Position numbers and translations under genes: made by a program. A stretch of 60,000 nucleotides of DNA. It comes from Adiantum capillus-veneris. Its lineage: Eukaryota > Streptophyta > Polypodiopsida > Polypodiales > Pteridaceae. The notes beneath the pieces were generated by a model, which saw only the letters and a list, made by a program, of their open reading frames with translations, ran no database searches and was not told where the DNA came from. The DNA lies in assembly GCA_014529385.2 (NCBI GenBank), contig CM043969.1, forward strand, positions 75,934,676 through 75,994,675, written 5' to 3'. Below, piece by piece: positions 47,086 through 58,941 of the stretch. The first letter of the stretch is position 1. Each line of letters begins with the position of its first letter.

Positions 47086-47160
47086 TTGTTTCGTTTTCTT
47101 TTTTATGAAGAAACCCTATGAGGAGGAGAAAATATATAACTCCATAGTGTTAAGCATAGT

Positions 47161-47198
47161 ATGTGTGTGTGTGTGTGTGTGTGTGAGTGTGTGTGTGT
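47161..47198. repeat. (TG)n / (CA)n at the RT 3' end of element 2
   Basis: Short, once-interrupted TG tract between the left repeat and the body, homologous in position to 29080-29167. Confidence 0.95.
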
Positions 47199-47267
47199 GT
47201 ACCCGCCCTAACCCAGGCACCACACACAATGGGTCAGTAGTAGGCCCATTGTGTATGGGCCTACTAC
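47199..47267 (-). promoter_or_regulatory. conserved 3' hairpin and G-rich motif of element 2
   Basis: GTAGTAGGCCCA (47237-47248) and TGGGCCTACTAC (47256-47267) form a perfect 12-bp stem with a 7-nt loop. An alternative stem, CACAATGGG with CCCATTGTG (47225-47253), overlaps it. Toward the tail the minus strand reads GGTGCCTGGG, a variable triplet, GGGCGGGTACACAC, matching element 1. Confidence 0.7.
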
Positions 47268-49160
47268 CTTATGAGAGGGATAAGACTCTCTTTTTGTAAT
47301 AACAGTCCAAACCAATTGTGCCTAATGAGAGCTTGAGTGATGGTATTACGGACCTGATTGCGATTAAATCCATTCAGGCAGTATTTTTTAATAAGTACTG
47401 AAATTTCCTCCCACGCTAGGGAAGGTGAAGAAGAAGAGTAGCAGATTAAGTACAGAAGCCCAATACAAGAGCAGATAGAGGATTTGTAGGGCCTATTGCT
47501 ATTTCTTTTGATGAATTCTATGTGTGGTAGTTTAAGAAGATCCTTTTTCCAGATAAATCTCAAGTCATATCCACATGTAGATAGGGAGTGAAGGGATATC
47601 GAAAGGATTTGCAGAAGCTCCCAAGAGTTGAGTCCTCCGGGATAGAAGTAGGCTCAATTTTTAGGCAATGGGGGTATATTTTATCAATCTCAGATGAGAA
47701 CAATCTGTTGTTGATACTAAGTATGTCATCCATATACCTGAAGGTGTGTTTGAATAGTGGGAGATTTTTATGGTTAGTTTCCATGTTTTTCAGGCACCAT
47801 TTGTACTCAAAGAAAGCTGAGTAGATGTTACACATAAGTGGTGAGCAAGAGAAACCCATCGGGATTCCAAGACACTGATTATAGCAGCCACCACCTGCTA
47901 TAATAGTACAGTTGTTTAACAACCAGAAAATGTAGGAGCAAAGTTTTTCTTCATCAAAGTGTAAAGAGTTAATGGATTGAGATGCTAGAATCCATCTCGG
48001 TTTCTTGGCAAGAGAGATAAAGAGATGCTTTCTTTTTTTGGCATTGGTAAATGCTAAGTTAATGACCTTGGCTAGTACTGTTTTAAGGCCAAGATCTCCA
48101 TTAAGTGGGATGTTTTCGTAGCATTGTGTGATATCAGCTGTAAAGATGTGAAAAATATGTTGAGGAAGGTTGAGTGTAACTTCTGTGGCATTTTTCGTAA
48201 GCCAGAAGGGATTGCATTGGATATTAAGGAAATCCTTACAAATTTTTTGTTTTTCTGCACAGATGATTTCAAATTCTGTGAGAATAAGATCAAGGCAAAG
48301 AGTAATATCTTTAGTGATATCTGTGAAGATACAATTGGAGGCATCAGATATCCACCTGAATTTATGTTTGTGGATTTTATAAGTCGGAAATAGTATTGGT
48401 AACTTGGTGTTACTGATAGTGTAGCCTAGCTGTCCTAGATGTTTAGAGATCTTGTTGGAGATATCTTGTGGTGATTTGTTGGTATGATAGAATTCTTTTC
48501 CTGCAACTCGTTCCCGTGCACATTTCCAAGCGAGTTGTTTACACATAATAGTAGGGTAGTTCGAGCTTTTGTCAAGCCCTAATACTAACCAATTATCTAA
48601 GATTAGTTGAAAGTCGACAACTAACTAAGGTGTAAGCCAAGAATTATCAGAAGAAAGCCACTTTCTAGGAAGTAGAGAAATTTTGTTAAGGAAGCATTCC
48701 TTAACTAACTCCTTTAAGTCTGGTAGGAATGTCATCTCCAGTCGGAGAGTACTGACAAGGTCAGTGAGGCAGCTAAGTAAAGCTGCTAAGGCAAGGTAAG
48801 GGTTTTTTGGATAGTTTGGAATGTGATTGAGTCCTTTGGCAAGGAGCTTACGTACTGTAGCATTGTTGATAATGTTGAGGTTTTGAGTACAGACATGGTT
48901 CCCACATTCTTTAAAATTCCTACAGAATGAGGGAAAATGAATGCAAGTACAGTGAGGGATTGTTTCTTGTCTAAGAAATTCATTGTTAAGAACTAATCCT
49001 TTTAAAGGATGGTGATATCTCCATCCAATGAGAATGTTGTCAAGTAGTTTATGATTACCAAAAAATATGTCAAAACACTCACAAAAGAGACTCTTAGGTG
49101 GGAACCAAAATTCGAATCAACTTTGCTGAGAACTTTTCTTCCACATGGATTTGTAGACAC
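47264..49160 (-). pseudogene. ORF2 of element 2: Penelope-like reverse transcriptase
   Basis: Minus strand from acceptor 49161-49162. The N-terminal part FEFWFPPKSLFCECFD and LIGWRYHHPLKGLVLNNEF aligns with element 1. A TAG near 48630 and an early TGA interrupt it. From 48546 an open stretch of 328 codons holds YKIHKHKFRWISD, motif A DITQCYENIPL (Asp at 48133-48135), motif B GIPMGFSCSP (about 47839-47868) and motif C FRYMDDILSINN (Asp pair 47725-47730). A frameshift near 47562 precedes the thumb KRNSNRPYKSSICSCIG, ending at 47264. Catalytic residues are intact. No GIY-YIG or other endonuclease motif is found, and the ORF stops just 10-30 bp before the hairpin. Confidence 0.87.
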
Positions 49161-49162
49161 CT
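49161..49162 (-). promoter_or_regulatory. splice acceptor before ORF2 (element 2)
   Basis: Minus strand AAATATATTGCAG/GTGTCTAC, 17 bases after the ORF1 stop. Homologous to 31450-31451. Confidence 0.5.
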
Positions 49163-49178
49163 GCAATATATTTAAGGG

Positions 49179-50525
49179 TTAGATTTCAGGGAAGTTTCTG
49201 ATAGCTGGGAATTTGCCTCTCCCTCTAGTAATGCTACGAGACTTTCCTCGATTAGATGAGGAGCTAGGTGTAAAAAATGAGGAAAAGGAGTTGGGAGTAG
49301 CTAAAGAGTTAGCTCTTTTAAAAGCAGGAGATTCATCCTCTTCAATACATGGTTTTAGCAGATTAGTGATGAATTTGACTCCTTTGTATTTTACATATGT
49401 GGTGAGGTAGAGACCGGGTTCCTCAGCTTTTAGTTCTTTCAAAATATCATGCATTAGTCCTCAGAAGATGTTAAAGGCAATTTGAGCAATCACAATCTGC
49501 TTGGCCTGTCCACCTAACCAAGAGCAGATGAGGGATAGATGAAAGTCTACTGGTTTCTCTGGGAATAATAGTTTCAAATGGTTGAGGATAAACCATATAG
49601 CATGGTCAAACCACAAAATGTTTGATTCACAGGAAGCTTTGGGGTCTAGAAATCTACAAGCACATTTTACATAGGGGCGAAAGATATTCCAGATAGACGT
49701 TGTGTAGAAGTCTGGATTACTTTTAGCAAACTCCATGCCACCCTTAGTACGTATGTACAATCCAGTATTAGATGGGCATTTGGAGTGATCGATCAGGTAT
49801 AGGTTAAAAGGGGCTTTAATCAGTTCACCTTTGTCCAAGAAATGTCCACCTTTTAGAATTTTAAGTTTGCAGTCTTCCACTGTTGATGCAGGGAGGTTGG
49901 CCAAGTATACCCAGGTTTCACTAAGAATTGGATCCAAGAAGGCTTTGTTTGGTAGAACCCAGAGTTGATGGTCTACACCGAGAGATTCAATTTCTATTTG
50001 TCTTAATGGTAAGACAGGAAAGACTTTTGAGATTTTAGGGACCATCTCGAGGAGATTAACATCATTGAGAGAGCAGACGTTAGATTGAAACTCTTTTACT
50101 GCCTCTAGAGCAGCACTATACCGACAGAAGATGCCACCTGTTGAAGGAATGGCGGGGGTATTTAGGGTGCAAATAAATGAGGGATTAAGTCCACAGAGTT
50201 TTCTAAGGAAATTTGACAGTTCAGCACCAGACGAAGAGAACAGGGCAAGCTCTTACTGATATTGTGAAGCAAGGACGGGAAGCTGGGCAATGTATTGGGA
50301 GAGCAGATTAACACCTTCTAGGGGGTCTTTGTCCAAAGATGCTAGAATTTTTACCCAATCATTAAACGATAACATATGTAAGACTGAAAGTTTTTTGTCC
50401 GAAATTAGAGCAGAATCATAAATAAGTTGTGAAGCATCCAGACTCCTAATACATCTGAGGACCAGAGAAGAGGCCACAGAGAGGGGCTCCGAGGTGAGTT
50501 CCAAACCTTGAGATAGGGCAAGAGT
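49179..50525 (-). pseudogene. ORF1 of element 2: nucleocapsid-like protein of unknown family
   Basis: A single minus-strand frame of about 449 codons with only two in-frame stops (TAA near 50252, TGA near 49461). It opens at acceptor TTTTTTTGCAG (50526-50527) with TLALSQGLELTSEPLSVAS. Blocks shared with element 1 are LRKLCGLNPSF, PSNTGLYIRTKG, IWNIFRPYVKCACRFLDPKA, CESNILWFDHAIW and FHLSLICSWLGGQAKQIV. The tail has NRGKSRSITRGRGKF. The positions of stops differ from element 1, so each copy decayed independently. The likely role is RNA packaging or particle formation, by position and basic tail only. Confidence 0.65.
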
Positions 50526-50527
50526 CT
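50526..50527 (-). promoter_or_regulatory. splice acceptor before ORF1 (element 2)
   Basis: Minus strand CTTTTTTTGCAG/ACTCTTGCCC, with a strong pyrimidine tract. The reading frame aligned with element 1 begins exactly here. Confidence 0.55.
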
Positions 50528-50552
50528 GCAAAAAAAGTTGAGGTCAGGTAAA

Positions 50553-50741
50553 TTATTTATTGCCATAGTATGTGATACATGATTTGGCTTTCCTAGCAAG
50601 GAAAGGTCTAGTTCTAGCAGCTATGGTATCTTTTGGTGCATGGTCTTTTATGAAGAGCTTGATCTGGTCAAGGATCTTTGCGTGATTCTTAGGGTTGTGA
50701 TTTGTACTTATGCGAGTTGTCAATCTATACTGTGAGCAGTT
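50553..50741 (-). CDS. ORF0 exon of element 2
   Basis: Minus-strand segment after acceptor CTTTGTTTCAG/AACTGCTC (50742-50743). It encodes about 62 basic residues including YRLTTRISTNHNPKNHAKI and RTRPFLARKAKSCITYYGNK, then TAA. It is a diverged homologue of 32885-33052. The stop is only about 25 bases before the ORF1 acceptor. Either ORF0 ends before a very short spacer, or a donor inside ORF0 (for example AAATCAT/GTATCA) joins it to ORF1. Confidence 0.45.
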   Translation of the reverse strand, partial: NCSQYRLTTRISTNHNPKNHAKILDQIKLFIKDHAPKDTIAARTRPFLARKAKSCITYYGNK

Positions 50742-50743
50742 CT

Positions 50744-51001
50744 GAAACAAAGTTGATATAAAGATTAGAAAAGTGTCTTCGAAGTAAAGTCTTTTTCGGT
50801 CCTGCAACCCTTCAACCGGCTGAGTCAGAGACTATGGTAGCCGTGAGCAGGGAACCAGAAGAGAGTCTAAAAAGGGCCACCTAACACCAGCCTACCAATG
50901 AACGACTCTGGGTCCAATTTAGAGCTCTATTCTAACAAGAATTTCCTAGGCCAGCATCCCGGTTTTCCCAGAGGGGAGACCCTATGTATAGGATGTGTGT
51001 G
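50744..51001. other. body-repeat spacer of element 2
   Basis: No frame conserved with element 1. It ends GGATGTGTGTG directly at the right repeat. No PBS. Confidence 0.6.
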
Positions 51002-51071
51002 TAGCTGTATTAAATCTTACTTAATAAGACATAATTGAACTTTTACATTCAAAAAATAACTGGCCAAGGAT

Positions 51072-51305
51072 CAATGAACTGATTTGTACAAAAATAACTC
51101 AATATCAGAATTATCTAAGTACAATGATTGTAAGAAAGAGATCCTCTTTCAATGAACTGATTTGTACAAAAATAACTCAATATCAGAATTATCTAAGTAC
51201 AATGATTGTAAGAAAGAGATCCTCTTTCAATGAATTGATTTGTACAAAAATAACTCAGTATCAGAATTATCTAAGTACAATGATTGTAAGAAAGAGAACC
51301 TCTTT
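51072..51305. repeat. 78-bp tandem units, three copies
   Basis: Units at 51072-51149, 51150-51227 and 51228-51305 each start CAATGAA[CT]TGATTTGTAC. The left repeat holds a single unit (44775-44852). 78 is a multiple of three, but no conserved frame makes this meaningful. Confidence 0.95.
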
Positions 51306-52730
51306 CAATGTGGTTGATAGTAAAAAAACTTCCCCGTTCTTCAATGGATATTTCATAACAGTAATGTTGCTTGCCAAAGAAAAGAAACCCTCCAAGATAA
51401 GATAGAGTCCTTACCTGCATCCATCCAAACAAGACAACAATTCAGTTAGCCTTGGATGTGTTTTACAAGTATCAATGGACTATATCAGTTGTTATCCATG
51501 TCCATCTTACAGAATTTAATTACTTTAGACAAGATAGGTTATTAGATTTTGTTAAAGAATAGTGAGGTTTACTTGTTAAGCCATAGCATGGTAGCTATGC
51601 TTGAGCCCATAGTAGCAGCCATATACTTACTAATCAATAGAGTATCGTAAACCTCCATTTTTACCAAGTGAGACCGCATTTCTCGAGCCATATCTCGGTA
51701 TTTATGCCAAGTTTGAGAGTACCAACCATATACTTACCTTCAACTTCCCAAGATTTCTCCATAGCTCGGTAGCTATGCTTAAATTAACAGTAGCAACCAT
51801 TCACTTACCAATCAAAAGCGAGTATCAATGAAAAACCTATTCAAGTGGAGCTTTATGTCATGAGTCAAAGGCCAATTTTTTACGCCAATGCTGAGAGTAA
51901 TCCCCATATATACTTACCTTTCAAAAACTTCTAGTTTCTCATTAAGCCATTAGTATTAAGCCCTTAGCCACCAAATACTTACCAATCAAGTGGAATTTTA
52001 TGTCATGAGGCAAAGGCCAGCTTTTTTGCTGAGAGTATATTTACCTTAAAAAACTTCAAGTTTTAAGTGTTCAAAACAGTTCGGTAGATTTCAGCCCTGT
52101 TTTTCTCCAAGATACCTCCATTGTCCTGGGTGCTAGATAGCCTTAACACCTTTTCCCCATATGAAATCGAGATAACTTGCAACGGCTTAAGAGGGGCCCC
52201 CAAAAAAACAAAAATTGCCATATACTTACCATCAGAAGAGCGATCAAAGAGAGGCAGAAAAAACCCCATCATACAGAGCTTTAGGGATCGGACTGTACAA
52301 AAAGTCCATTTTTTATGTAAGTCCCCATAGTAAACGAATGTACTAGGCACATCAGTCAAGACTACGAATAAAACAACCCCCCAAAAAACTAGTAAAATGC
52401 CGACAGTCTGCAGACAGTTCAACGCTATCAAAAACCATTTGAGAGCTAAGGTAAGTAGTAGCACCCATATGCCATGCTACTACAACATATATCTAGGAAC
52501 CATAGTATGCGATTATCGAAAAAATCCGTTAAGCAGAACACTCCAAAAAAGAACCAGTGTAATGCCGAACATAGTCTGCAGTCAGTTCAACGATTTCCAA
52601 AGCATTTGAGAGCTTATGTAGTCATTAGCAACCATATTCCATGCTAAAAACTCTTAAGAACCACAGTGGTTGATTGTCAAAAACAACTTGTCAAGCAGAA
52701 AAAACATCCTTCCCTACTACGTTTAGCAAG

Positions 52731-53114
52731 ATGGCAAAGGAACAAGCACATAGTGCTATACAAGGAGCACCTAGTGCTATCCAAGGCGGGGGTACAATAC
52801 CCTTAAGTATAACCATATCAGGCTTTGTAAACGATTATCAACAGAAAAAAATATACCATATGTACACAGTCGACAGCAAATCCCCCAAACCTTCACCTAA
52901 GTCTTCATTAGGTGTCCATTTAGTTAGAGAATGCTTTGCTACCCTATCTAAGGGTTTACGACAGTTTATGCAAAAGAAACCAAAACCCACAGTGCGGAAG
53001 GAACTTGTTTATGGTATTTATTTTTATTGCCTGGCTCAAGAGGAGCCATTTAATCCCAAAAAAAACAATCGGTCTCTAATAGTAAGTCATAACGAAGGTT
53101 TTAAAAAAAATTAA
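52731..53114 (+). CDS. opposite-strand repeat ORF (ORF-R2), right copy
   Basis: ATG at 52731 (AGCAAGATGGCA). The frame has 127 codons, nearly identical to 46280-46651 with only substitutions until the last few codons, where a short insertion extends the end to GFKKN. Key parts are MAKEQAHSAIQGAPSAIQGG, SSLGVHLVRECFATLSKG and QKKPKPTVRKELVYGIYFYC. Product unknown. Near-identity of the two repeats limits what conservation can prove. Confidence 0.5.
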   Translation: MAKEQAHSAIQGAPSAIQGGGTIPLSITISGFVNDYQQKKIYHMYTVDSKSPKPSPKSSLGVHLVRECFATLSKGLRQFMQKKPKPTVRKELVYGIYFYCLAQEEPFNPKKNNRSLIVSHNEGFKKN

Positions 53115-53254
53115 GGTAAACCATAGTACCTGCGGAGTTTGAGCTGCAAGCTCCATTGCCTTAGGAGGTTCAAGTAATAATGACACAGAGCGGGATTAAC
53201 CAAAAAACATTGAATCTCAAGCTAAGTGAGGGCTAAGTAGTGCCCTCACCTTAG

Positions 53255-53262
53255 AATTTATA
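53255..53262 (-). promoter_or_regulatory. TATA-like motif with donor (right repeat, element 2)
   Basis: Same as 46804-46811. This copy is upstream of the element body on the minus strand. Confidence 0.45.
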
Positions 53263-53609
53263 GGTTGGTTTGCACGCTTCCTGAGTGTCTGAAGTGAAAG
53301 AGCAGAGCCGCCCCTTGCTGTGAGAGCCCCTCAAGCGTCAGAAGCCATTACTGCCTGGGGAGAGAGCGCCATTACACGGTCCGAGGGTGGAAGGAGCCGC
53401 CTTCCCATTGTAATGATAGTTTGAGTATTTTTTAAGAGTCCTTTATTATTTTGTCCCATACCCAAGTCGGTGGCACGGTGTAGTAATGAAGGCCCTATTT
53501 TGTCAATAGGGAGGGGGGGGGCGGGGGGGGGGGGGGGGTTGTTTCGTTTTCTTTTTTATGAAGAAACCCTATGAGGAGGAGAAAATATATAACTCCATAG
53601 TGTTAACCA

Positions 53610-53752
<143 letters not shown>

Positions 53753-54110
53753 ATGATGAAGGAATGAGTCAGAACGCTAACAATTAGCATTGGTTTTTCC
53801 AAGTTCAAATTTAGCATCAAAGATACCAAAAAAGGATTTAGAGGATCACCATTTTAAACCGTCATAAACATAACCAAAACCTAAAGCCTTTGCCACAAGT
53901 AGGGCAAAATCTACATATAAAGAAATGTATCTAAACCAATTGTAGAACCATGGCCTATAGTTTGTAGATTTCTTTATCTTTCAACCCGTGACTTATGTAT
54001 TAATCATTGTGGCCCTTGATGAAAATATAATGTTTGTTTTAGTGCAACTTTGATAATGTAACTTGTTTTCAATGCTCTCACACCAAAGCAGACATGTTGA
54101 TGAAGAGTAG
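53753..54110. repeat. dispersed repeat family D, copy 2
   Basis: Homologous to 19259-19645, starting GATGAAGGAATGAGT after the microsatellite. Confidence 0.8.
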
Positions 54111-54545
54111 AGGATCCGAGAGAGATTTTTCAGGGAGCTTTTGAGGGATATTCTTTGGAGAAATAGAATGGCTGAAAAATTTATTGAAAAATATCTCTCT
54201 ATGACTTTGTGCTGACTTCCCCAAGCTTATGCAAAAATCTCCCTCTACCAAATGATGAACTATGATGTTGCGAGATATCACCCAACATCGTGCTGCCACA
54301 TTAAAAGACATTGCTATGAAGAGGCAATTGGGTGGTTGGAGGCTTTATTTGCACTTTCAACAATGTGCTTGCACACAAGCTATAGTAAATGCAAAGACAA
54401 GTACATAAGTCCAACATGTGAGAGCTTTATATGACTCCTCACTCCACAAAATAAGCGATAGATTCTTCACCTTAAAATACAATTGAATTAAAATATGAGA
54501 ATTGGGGTGTTGGACAAAACTTCTATGATGCAATGCATGTTGCAT
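54111..54545. other. spacer, no gene seen
   Basis: No conserved frame or repeat recognised. Confidence 0.5.
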
Positions 54546-54557
54546 GGGGGGGGGGGG

Positions 54558-54603
<46 letters not shown>

Positions 54604-54764
54604 TACTTAAAAATTCAAGAGAGACAATATTGGCATGTTGCACCAGTTATGAGTGTCAGAGATACCCTTCATACTTCATCTCCAAATGTTTTTTTAGTAA
54701 TTTCTCAAATATCAATTCTCAACAATTACAAGAGATGGAGATGTACAAGGGGGGGGGGGGGGGG

Positions 54765-54800
<36 letters not shown>
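54546..54800. repeat. two compound (G)n(AG)n tracts
   Basis: G15-(AG)n at 54546-54602 and G17-(AG)n at 54750-54800, about 200 bp apart, separated by non-repeated DNA. Confidence 0.95.
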
Positions 54801-54801
<1 letters not shown>

Positions 54802-55015
54802 AGACGAGAAAGGATGAATCATGATTTTAGAGCTGTAAACTTGTGATTGGTAAGCTCAATTACAAACAAAGTATAAACACAATGATTGCAAGCCCATTGA
54901 GAAGTGCTACAAGAACACAAAAAATTAACTTATTTTACAAAAGATCATAAGAAGCATCGTTCATAGCCGTTACAAAATTATCAATCCCTACACTGTGCCA
55001 GTAGAAATTTGAAAT
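54801..55015. other. spacer, no gene seen
   Basis: AT-rich, no signal recognised. Confidence 0.5.
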
Positions 55016-58000
55016 GTCTATTCTAGTTCAGAGGTGGGAGGATCTAACTCCATACTTTTTGGATATGTCTCAATCAAAAATGCTTCCTATAATGCAGGAT
55101 GCACCTCCTCAGCAAGTTTTCTATCTCTCTCTTGAATATCTCTCAGCCGGTGGGATTGCATTTCAAGAACAGAGTGCAGTTGGTTGGAGAACTCCTTGTT
55201 GCTATTTTCATCATTCGGCCCATCTGGCTCCTTAGCAAAGCCATTGCCCCACATTCACCTCCATATTATACGACAACGTCATTCTCATTTTTATAATGGG
55301 CAAGCAGTTGCCAAAGAAACCAATGCCTACGTTCCATACCTCTTGGATGACAAATAATAGTCAAAGATAGGAGAGAAACCGTACTTTGATAAAGGGGTTT
55401 CAAACTGTACGTCGCATAGGTGTCCCATCAATTTCCTTTGTCCAATCACTCTCCTCTAGCCCGTCAAACCAGGCATCGTTCAAAGGTATGTCAATTGCCT
55501 CTGAAGTCCAAGTGTGCTCTTTCCTCAGTACGGACACCAATAGTGTGCGCAAAATCCTATTGTCCTTCTTGCATATCGGTGTCTTGCAGATAACCACGTT
55601 AATGTGGTCTTCACACCATCCATTTGCAGTGGCAATATTATGCACCATTCCATAATTATCTCACAGGTAGATGACTACAAACACACCTCTGTCATCAAAT
55701 GTAGACAATGCTAGACGAGCAAGCTATCCAAACTTGCACACCTCCATTATGTTCCATTCAAGCACTTCAAAATTTGATAGCCCATACATAGATGTATTGC
55801 AAGGCAAAAAACAGTAGAATCACTCATTGTGGAATCCACGGCCAATCCATCACGCAATGGATGAAGGGATTTTTCCACAACGTGTGGCCTCATAGATCTT
55901 GGCAAGGACATCTTCAAGCCATCCTCTGTCTTGTCAGAGCTAAAATGAACAATCTGAATATGGTCGACATCGCTCCCTGCAAATACCTCAATCAACAAAA
56001 GATAGATCTCAAAACGCAATGCAAATCCAAATCAAGATTGCCACTTACTGGTTGTTGATAGGTACGTAACCATTGGCAGGTCTAAGACATGCAATATCTC
56101 TATTTCTAAACTCGTTGCAAAGTCCACCACCTCCTTTGCTGACATTCCACTTCTCTTTCTTGATCATCAAGAAAAACAAAAATTTCAAAGTGTATGAAAA
56201 TATGTTCAGCATTTGGATGTTAGTAAACATACTCATGTTTCTCTCTTACACAAGCTGCCTGCTGCAAGCCCGAAGCCTCTTTGGATTGCTCCATCTGCAA
56301 AGCATTATCAAATAGGTAATTTAAAAATAACTCTAATGATGTGGGTAGGTACTATGCAATTATGAAGGCATCATCTTTCACACGTGAGATGTTGTATCAA
56401 ACCTCTCTAATTGAGGTATTTGGACACTTGAATCTGCTATCGCAGATATTTGTGTGCCTCCACGTGCTCTTTCCTCTTTATCCTTCACAACATCATTGTG
56501 TGCCTTCTCCTCATTTGAAGGGAAGTATCCTTCACCATAATTCAAGAACCAGGGAAAATCATTCTAGACTCTACACATAAAGTTGCGTGCTATCTGTATT
56601 GGGTTAAAAATATGCTCCAGTTTTTCAATTGTGAGCATTTCTTACAAACTCTTGACCCATTTTATGTTAAACTTGTGAGCCCACAACCCTCTATTACCAG
56701 CAAGAAGACTGTTAGCATCATATTATAGTTATCAAAATGTAAAGAAACTATCTATTGTGCATACCTACAAAGACTCTGCATCCTCCAATGCCTTGCTCAC
56801 CTCAGAATGTGTTCCCTTTTTCATCACACCTAGCTCATAAGCAAAATTCTTGCCTTTATGTGCCAATTTAGCATATTCAATGAATGACTCCATGTCCAAA
56901 CCAAGCATCAATTGCAAATGTATACTGCAGGTATAGCTGTATACGTTCTCTGCCTCTATAACAATGGAAGACCGGAATACTTTGATCCTCAACCACTCTC
57001 AAAAAACAACAAACTCTCTTGTGATAATGAATATGTCAAAATGACTCAATCCATCTCCATGACTTGATAGTCCAACAACAAGGCAATCAAATGTACTCAC
57101 CAATCTAAGGAATGTCTAAACTCTTAACATCTCCCGGATCACTGAAGGCCATCGCACGTAGGAAGAATGTTTTTTTTGTGTGATGGAAGAGTTGCACATG
57201 CCAACCATATAATCTTTCCTCCGTTATCCACTTTGGTAGATTGGTCCACTCAATTGCGTGGAATGTCCTACACAAAAGTGTAAAGGAGTCAATGCAAACG
57301 TGCAATATGAACATCTAATTTTCCTCTGAAAGAGATCCAAGACCAACCCACCTCCACCATTCATCTCCTAATGCAAAGTCAACAATCGCCAATGCATATC
57401 TTATCATTTTGTTTTATTGTGCGCCTGCTTCAAAGAATTATTTTTTGTATCGGGCTTGAAACTCGATCGGTAGCATACTATTTTTCTCTCCTAATTTTTT
57501 TTCAAGGCAAGCGTATATTTTTCCTACAGACATGATGACAATGATCAAATAAATTTATGATCCTAATACTTTTCAACACATAACAATCGAACAATCTCAA
57601 AACAAGTACTGGGGATGTAGAAGGTAAGACGTTAGAGCTACACACACATTGTACCAAGACTTATTTCTCACCCTTCTATGTTTGCCTGCATCCATCTGTA
57701 TACTACACATGGCAGTTTCTCCATGATTGCTTCCTTTGAAGCAAGATCCATTGTCCGCACCATCCATAACAAATCTTTGTATGATGTGGACACATATTTC
57801 AATCTACAAGAAATTGATAATTTTAACTATAAGTCGATCTCACACTAATTCTAGGCAACTTCACACTTGAATACACCAGAGAGATATTATTTGTTTATAC
57901 GCATTACTATGCTCAACATCTCGGCCTCATTTGAAGAATCTACTTTGACTAGTTCCACTTGAACTCGAGGGTGTAGAATTGCATCTTTTTTGTAAGCAAC

Positions 58001-58250
58001 ACCACCTAACATCATAAAGATGGATTATTCAATGCATTTCTTAGCATACTTGCAAATTACCGCACACGTCTCTCCAGTGTCCTAGATTTTAGCCTCAAAC
58101 TTCTTGTTTATTGCACGCCACAGGGATCCCATGTCTTCTTGATGTCATCATCTACATCGATGATTGGATATCTCGGGGCATCAAGACAGCATTTGAAGCT
58201 TCCCTTGGGTTCATAGTACCCCTCCAGTAAGAATGTATCTGCAAGAGGTT
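55016..58250 (-). pseudogene. multi-exon gene or gene relic, unrecognised
   Basis: The minus strand holds a chain of protein-like exons bounded by good splice sites. Order from 58250: YYEPKGSFKCCLDAPRYPII and AYKKDAILHPRVQVELVKVD (58220-57900); KYVSTSYKDLLWMVRTMDLA (about 57800-57660); FALGDEWWRW (about 57350); EWTNLPKWITEERLYGWHVQ behind TTTGTGTAG/GACATT (57310-57110); IEYAKLAHKGKNFAYELGVM (56992-56765); PWFLNYGEGYFPSNEEKAHN (about 56550). A small exon MEQSKEASGLQQAAC lies between CTTTGCAG and GTAAGAG (about 56245-56292). Then come CNEFRNRDIACLRPANGYVP ending at GTAAGTGG (about 56045-56160); HFSSDKTEDGLKMSLPRSMR (about 55750-56000); and LHSVLEMQSHRLRDIQERDR (about 55090-55190). In-frame stops and one frameshift (near 58130) suggest decay. 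I do not recognise the family. Confidence 0.5.
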
Positions 58251-58744
58251 GCATCAAAATTAATGAACAAGCAAACTTCTAGCAGGTATTTGATAGATTA
58301 TACTCAAATACAATAAACGAATATTCTCTATGCAGATGAACAAAGAATTACTAGATTGGTTTTCAGCCACATGACAAGGCTTTTTTGTGCCTTCTTGAAA
58401 GTATTGATTTTTGCAATTTTGATAATGTGCATTGTTTTCAATGCTCTCACCAAAAAAGGAATGTTGCTCAAAACACAATGCTTGCTTTTGACATTTTGGA
58501 TAATGTGCTTCAGTGACTTATGTATAAAAAACATTCAAGCATTCAATATCCCTAAACGTGATTAACCACATCTCATGCAAACCATAATGCTTGTGGCTTT
58601 ATCATTATGACACACTCTAATCTCCACTTGCTTTGCTTGTGTAATAAGTGACACCACTTAGCCTCTAGAATCAGTTGGAGCTTGATAGCTATTTCAAAGT
58701 TAGACTCAAAATAATTGATCATGAATTCATCCCAAAGTGAAATA
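58251..58744. other. spacer containing a fragment of repeat family D
   Basis: 58410-58510 shares TTTTCAATGCTCTCACCAA and ACAATGCTTG with 19540-19640. Otherwise no gene seen. Confidence 0.6.
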
Positions 58745-58875
58745 GCAAAGTCAAATATTATTGATCTATTCAAAGCCTATGTTTTGGAGGTAGATCAAAG
58801 AGATCAAGGGAAAAGTATTTACGCTTAGTCCATGCAGAGTATGTGTACTACAATAACATTGTCAATTGATTAAAG
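58745..58875 (+). pseudogene. chromovirus integrase scrap
   Basis: The plus strand reads IIDLFKAYVLEVDQRDQ, then after a frameshift EKYLRLVHAEYVYYNNIVN. It matches the integrase segment at about 43620-43720 of chromovirus C. Isolated fragment without neighbours from the same element. Confidence 0.7.
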
Positions 58876-58941
58876 TGCTTATAGGCTTAGTTCGGTCAAA
58901 GGCTTGGCATCAAAGGAAAGAAGCCTATAAAAGAATAGAAA

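Larger units (their letters stand above)
44705..47160 (-). repeat. left terminal direct repeat of RT element 2
   Basis: Matches 51002-53611. It contains one 78-bp unit (44775-44852), a tandem splice-donor array (45165-45600), the plus-strand ORF at 46280-46651, a TATA-like motif at 46804-46811, a GC-rich block at 46820-47040 and a G run at 47059-47085. Confidence 0.93.
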
